Notes under the pieces: generated by a model
Told to the model about the DNA's origin: nothing
Databases searched by the model: none
Seen by the model: only the letters and a program-made list of their open reading frames with translations
From: JAKPCT01 sp029553165
Lineage (GTDB): Bacteria; Bacillota; UBA4882; UBA8346
DNA: 6,977 bases
Direction: 5' to 3'
Assembly: GCA_035359995.1 (NCBI GenBank)
Contig: DAORZT010000088.1
Location: 1-6,977 of the forward strand
Shown: in pieces, positions 5,367 to 6,977 of the stretch
Position numbering within the stretch: the stretch's first letter is position 1
How the letters are laid out: each line of letters starts with the position of its first letter
Position numbers and translations under genes: made by a program

Positions 5367-6695
5367 TTAATCTAGCTTACGCACATTAACTTCGTTATCC
5401 AAATATACCAACCCATAACTTGACACCGGATATCGCCGTTCCATCTCAAACTGGCACGCTATTGGAATAAAGTCACAAAACTCAACCCTTCCGATTTCTG
5501 GATCGATCGGTATTGAAGCTACACAAGCAATCGTGTACGTCCCCTGGATCAGTTTTAGTTCAAATTTCCAATCAATAATATGGATATCCCCAGCTTTAAG
5601 ATCGTACAGCCTTTTATCTTCGATCGAAGAAGAACCATAGATAACTTCGACACCGTTTCGATCGCGGATATGATATCCAAAGCCCAAAGCGCAAATATCT
5701 TCATGGGCTTTTAAAACCATTCGTAAGATAACAGTTTGTCCAAACTTAACATTGGTTATCTCAGTTTCTGATTCATCTAAAAGAAGCACATTCAAAAACT
5801 CGGCTTTCCCGTTCATGATTCGTTGAAATGAAGACTTCTGCTTGAAAGATTCCGATGGAGTCAGATATTGCTCCAACGAATTTGCAGTTAACTGCTCGTT
5901 GGCTGTTCTATCAGGAATATTATCTGTAGGAGTAGGTTGATTAACAGTTTTTTGTTCAGAGCCTACCCGCATTTTAAAATACTTCTCCACAACCTCGGCC
6001 GACTTGCCATTCATGATCACTTTTCCATTCGAAAGAAGGATTGACTTTTGACAAAGAGCTTTAACAGCATCCATACTGTGACTCACAAATAACAGGGTAA
6101 CATTGCCATCATCGATCATCTTCTTCATTTTGGTCATGCATTTCGCCTGAAAGAACATATCCCCTACTGATAACGCTTCGTCAACGATTAAAATGTCTGG
6201 ATTGATATTGGTCGCTACTGAAAACGCCAATCTCACAAACATTCCACTCGAATACATCTTGACTGGCTGGTTTACGAAATCGCCAATATCAGCAAACGAA
6301 AGGATGTCATCGAGTTTCTCATCCATCTCTTTCTTGGAGTAACCCATAATCATTCCATTAAAATAAACGTTTTCAATTCCACTAAGTTCCGGATTAAACC
6401 CTGCTCCCAATTCCAGTAAAGCTGAGACTCTACCATTTACCTTGACTGAACCAGAAGTTGGCGTCAAAACTCCGGTAATTATCTTTAAAAGTGTTGATTT
6501 ACCTGAGCCATTTTTACCAATAATCCCCACGGTTTCGCCCTGCTCAATTTCGAAGGAAACATCGTTCAAAGCATAGAAATCCTGGTGATATTTCTTCTTC
6601 CGGAAAATACTCATCGCTTCTCTTAAACGGTCTGATGGTTTGTTATAGAGCGGATATATTTTGGTTAAATTTGCCACTTGAATCGCTGCAGGCAT
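5367..6695 (-). CDS. wzt: Polysaccharide ABC exporter ATPase with C-terminal Wzt-type domain
   Basis: This 442-residue ATPase powers export of an undecaprenyl-linked glycan through the ABC-2 permease encoded just upstream. Residues 1-240 are the nucleotide-binding domain: Walker A GKNGSGKST (60-68), the GRVSALLELGAGFNPELSG segment (88-106) typical of TagH/Wzt/RfbE proteins, signature YSSGM (148-152), Walker B ILIVDE (168-173) and the switch histidine H206 in FVSHSMD. Residues about 240-290 are a polar linker rich in Asn, Thr, Gln and Pro. Residues about 292-442 form a beta-rich Wzt C-terminal domain, beginning GKAEFLNVLLLDE and ending LVYLDNEVNVRKLD. In E. coli O8/O9a and Klebsiella O12 this type of domain binds the modified non-reducing end of the glycan before export; shorter TagH-like ATPases lack it. 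The start is preceded by AAGGAG at the long spacing of 12 bases, with no better start codon between. Confidence 0.95.
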   Translation of the reverse strand: MPAAIQVANLTKIYPLYNKPSDRLREAMSIFRKKKYHQDFYALNDVSFEIEQGETVGIIGKNGSGKSTLLKIITGVLTPTSGSVKVNGRVSALLELGAGFNPELSGIENVYFNGMIMGYSKKEMDEKLDDILSFADIGDFVNQPVKMYSSGMFVRLAFSVATNINPDILIVDEALSVGDMFFQAKCMTKMKKMIDDGNVTLLFVSHSMDAVKALCQKSILLSNGKVIMNGKSAEVVEKYFKMRVGSEQKTVNQPTPTDNIPDRTANEQLTANSLEQYLTPSESFKQKSSFQRIMNGKAEFLNVLLLDESETEITNVKFGQTVILRMVLKAHEDICALGFGYHIRDRNGVEVIYGSSSIEDKRLYDLKAGDIHIIDWKFELKLIQGTYTIACVASIPIDPEIGRVEFCDFIPIACQFEMERRYPVSSYGLVYLDNEVNVRKLD

Positions 6696-6707
6696 CTTCT
6701 TTAAGTT

Positions 6708-6713
6708 CTCCTT
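6708..6713 (-). promoter_or_regulatory. Ribosome binding site of the Wzt gene, long spacing
   Basis: AAGGAG on the minus strand lies 12 bases before the ATG at 6695-6693, further than the usual 6 to 9. No ATG, GTG or TTG lies between, so the ATG is kept as the start; expression may be somewhat reduced relative to the strong site in this operon's last gene. Confidence 0.6.
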
Positions 6714-6724
6714 TAATCGTTTGA

Positions 6725-6977
6725 CTATAGAACATCAGCAAAGTGCGGTTTGAGTTTTCTAAAGATAAAAATTCCAATCGCAAACATCAAAATTGAAATA
6801 ATCCAAAAATAAATGGTTAAAACAGGCCGACTAACCCAAAACCAGTTTTGTCCAATTAAAGCATCACGGTATCCATCAACAATATAAAATAACGGGTTTA
6901 ATTTAATTATTGCTTGATATTTGGGGGGTAACATGCCAATATTCCAAAAAATCGGGGTTGCCCAGAAGATAAACTGA
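6725..6977 (-). CDS. wzm: ABC-2 polysaccharide export permease, C-terminal end (cut by window edge)
   Basis: Only the last 83 residues are present; the frame is open through base 6977, so the visible ATG at 6934 is internal and not the start. The fragment begins QFIFWATPIFWNIGMLPPKY, followed by IIKLNPLFYIVDGYRDALIG. This is the well-known C-terminal signature of TagG/Wzm-type inner-membrane exporters: a half-helix, then P-x-x-Y and N-P-x-x-x-x-x-x-x-Y-R. One final membrane span (about VLTIYFWIISILMFAIGIFI) follows, with a short cytoplasmic tail ending FRKLKPHFADVL. It lies 29 bases upstream of its ATPase partner in the standard wzm-wzt order, with no terminator between. The family moves lipid-linked O-antigen, teichoic acid or similar glycan across the cytoplasmic membrane; which of these applies here cannot be read from this fragment. 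Confidence 0.93.
   Translation of the reverse strand, partial: QFIFWATPIFWNIGMLPPKYQAIIKLNPLFYIVDGYRDALIGQNWFWVSRPVLTIYFWIISILMFAIGIFIFRKLKPHFADVL

Noticed and set aside
6696..6724. Terminator or promoter between permease and ATPase genes
   Set aside because: The 29-base gap has no inverted repeat with a T-run and no paired -35/-10 boxes on the minus strand; it holds only the ribosome site.
6923..6928. Run of six G (C on the coding strand) in the permease as a phase-variation tract
   Set aside because: Six bases is short for slipped-strand switching, and it encodes the conserved PP of the LPPKY motif.
1..6977. Insertion sequences, CRISPR arrays, tRNA or rRNA genes, attachment sites
   Set aside because: No transposase motifs, terminal inverted repeats, regularly spaced repeats or RNA-gene signatures were seen on either strand.

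Overview
The window is a single block of co-directional genes on the minus strand, so transcription runs from base 6977 towards base 1. It is part of a surface-polysaccharide (O-antigen-, teichoic-acid- or S-layer-glycan-type) biosynthesis and export cluster. The low GC content, strong AGGAG-type ribosome binding sites and a small DUF4318-like protein suggest a low-GC Bacillota (Firmicutes), perhaps Clostridia. This placement is an inference; no marker gene for taxonomy is present.

In transcription order: (1) the C-terminal end of an ABC-2 polysaccharide export permease (Wzm/TagG type, cut by the window edge); (2) its ATPase, Wzt type, with a C-terminal glycan-recognition-like domain; (3) a methyltransferase with an N-terminal four-cysteine zinc ribbon; (4) a DegT/DnrJ/EryC1 PLP sugar aminotransferase; (5) a RimJ/RimL-type GNAT acetyltransferase; (6) a class I SAM methyltransferase broken by a frameshift; (7) an ATP-grasp ligase related to the carbamoyl-phosphate synthase large chain; (8) a family 2 glycosyltransferase; (9) the start of a small DUF4318-like protein, cut by the left edge. 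All junctions are ATGA overlaps or gaps of about 30 bases or less, and I see no promoter or terminator, so this is one operon segment. No gene-free stretch reaches 300 bases.

Proposed division of labour (inference): the aminotransferase makes a nucleotide-linked amino sugar, and the GNAT protein and/or ATP-grasp ligase acylate it. The glycosyltransferase builds it into the repeat unit, methylation may decorate or cap the chain, and the Wzm/Wzt pair exports the finished glycan, probably after the Wzt C-terminal domain recognises its end.

The most notable points are the frameshifted methyltransferase, a sharply AT-rich inner cassette (GNAT, broken methyltransferase, ATP-grasp, and the 3' part of the glycosyltransferase) between GC-richer genes, and the ATP-grasp ligase, whose sugar or amino-acid substrate is unknown. 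I did not find a clearly new defence or mobile system.
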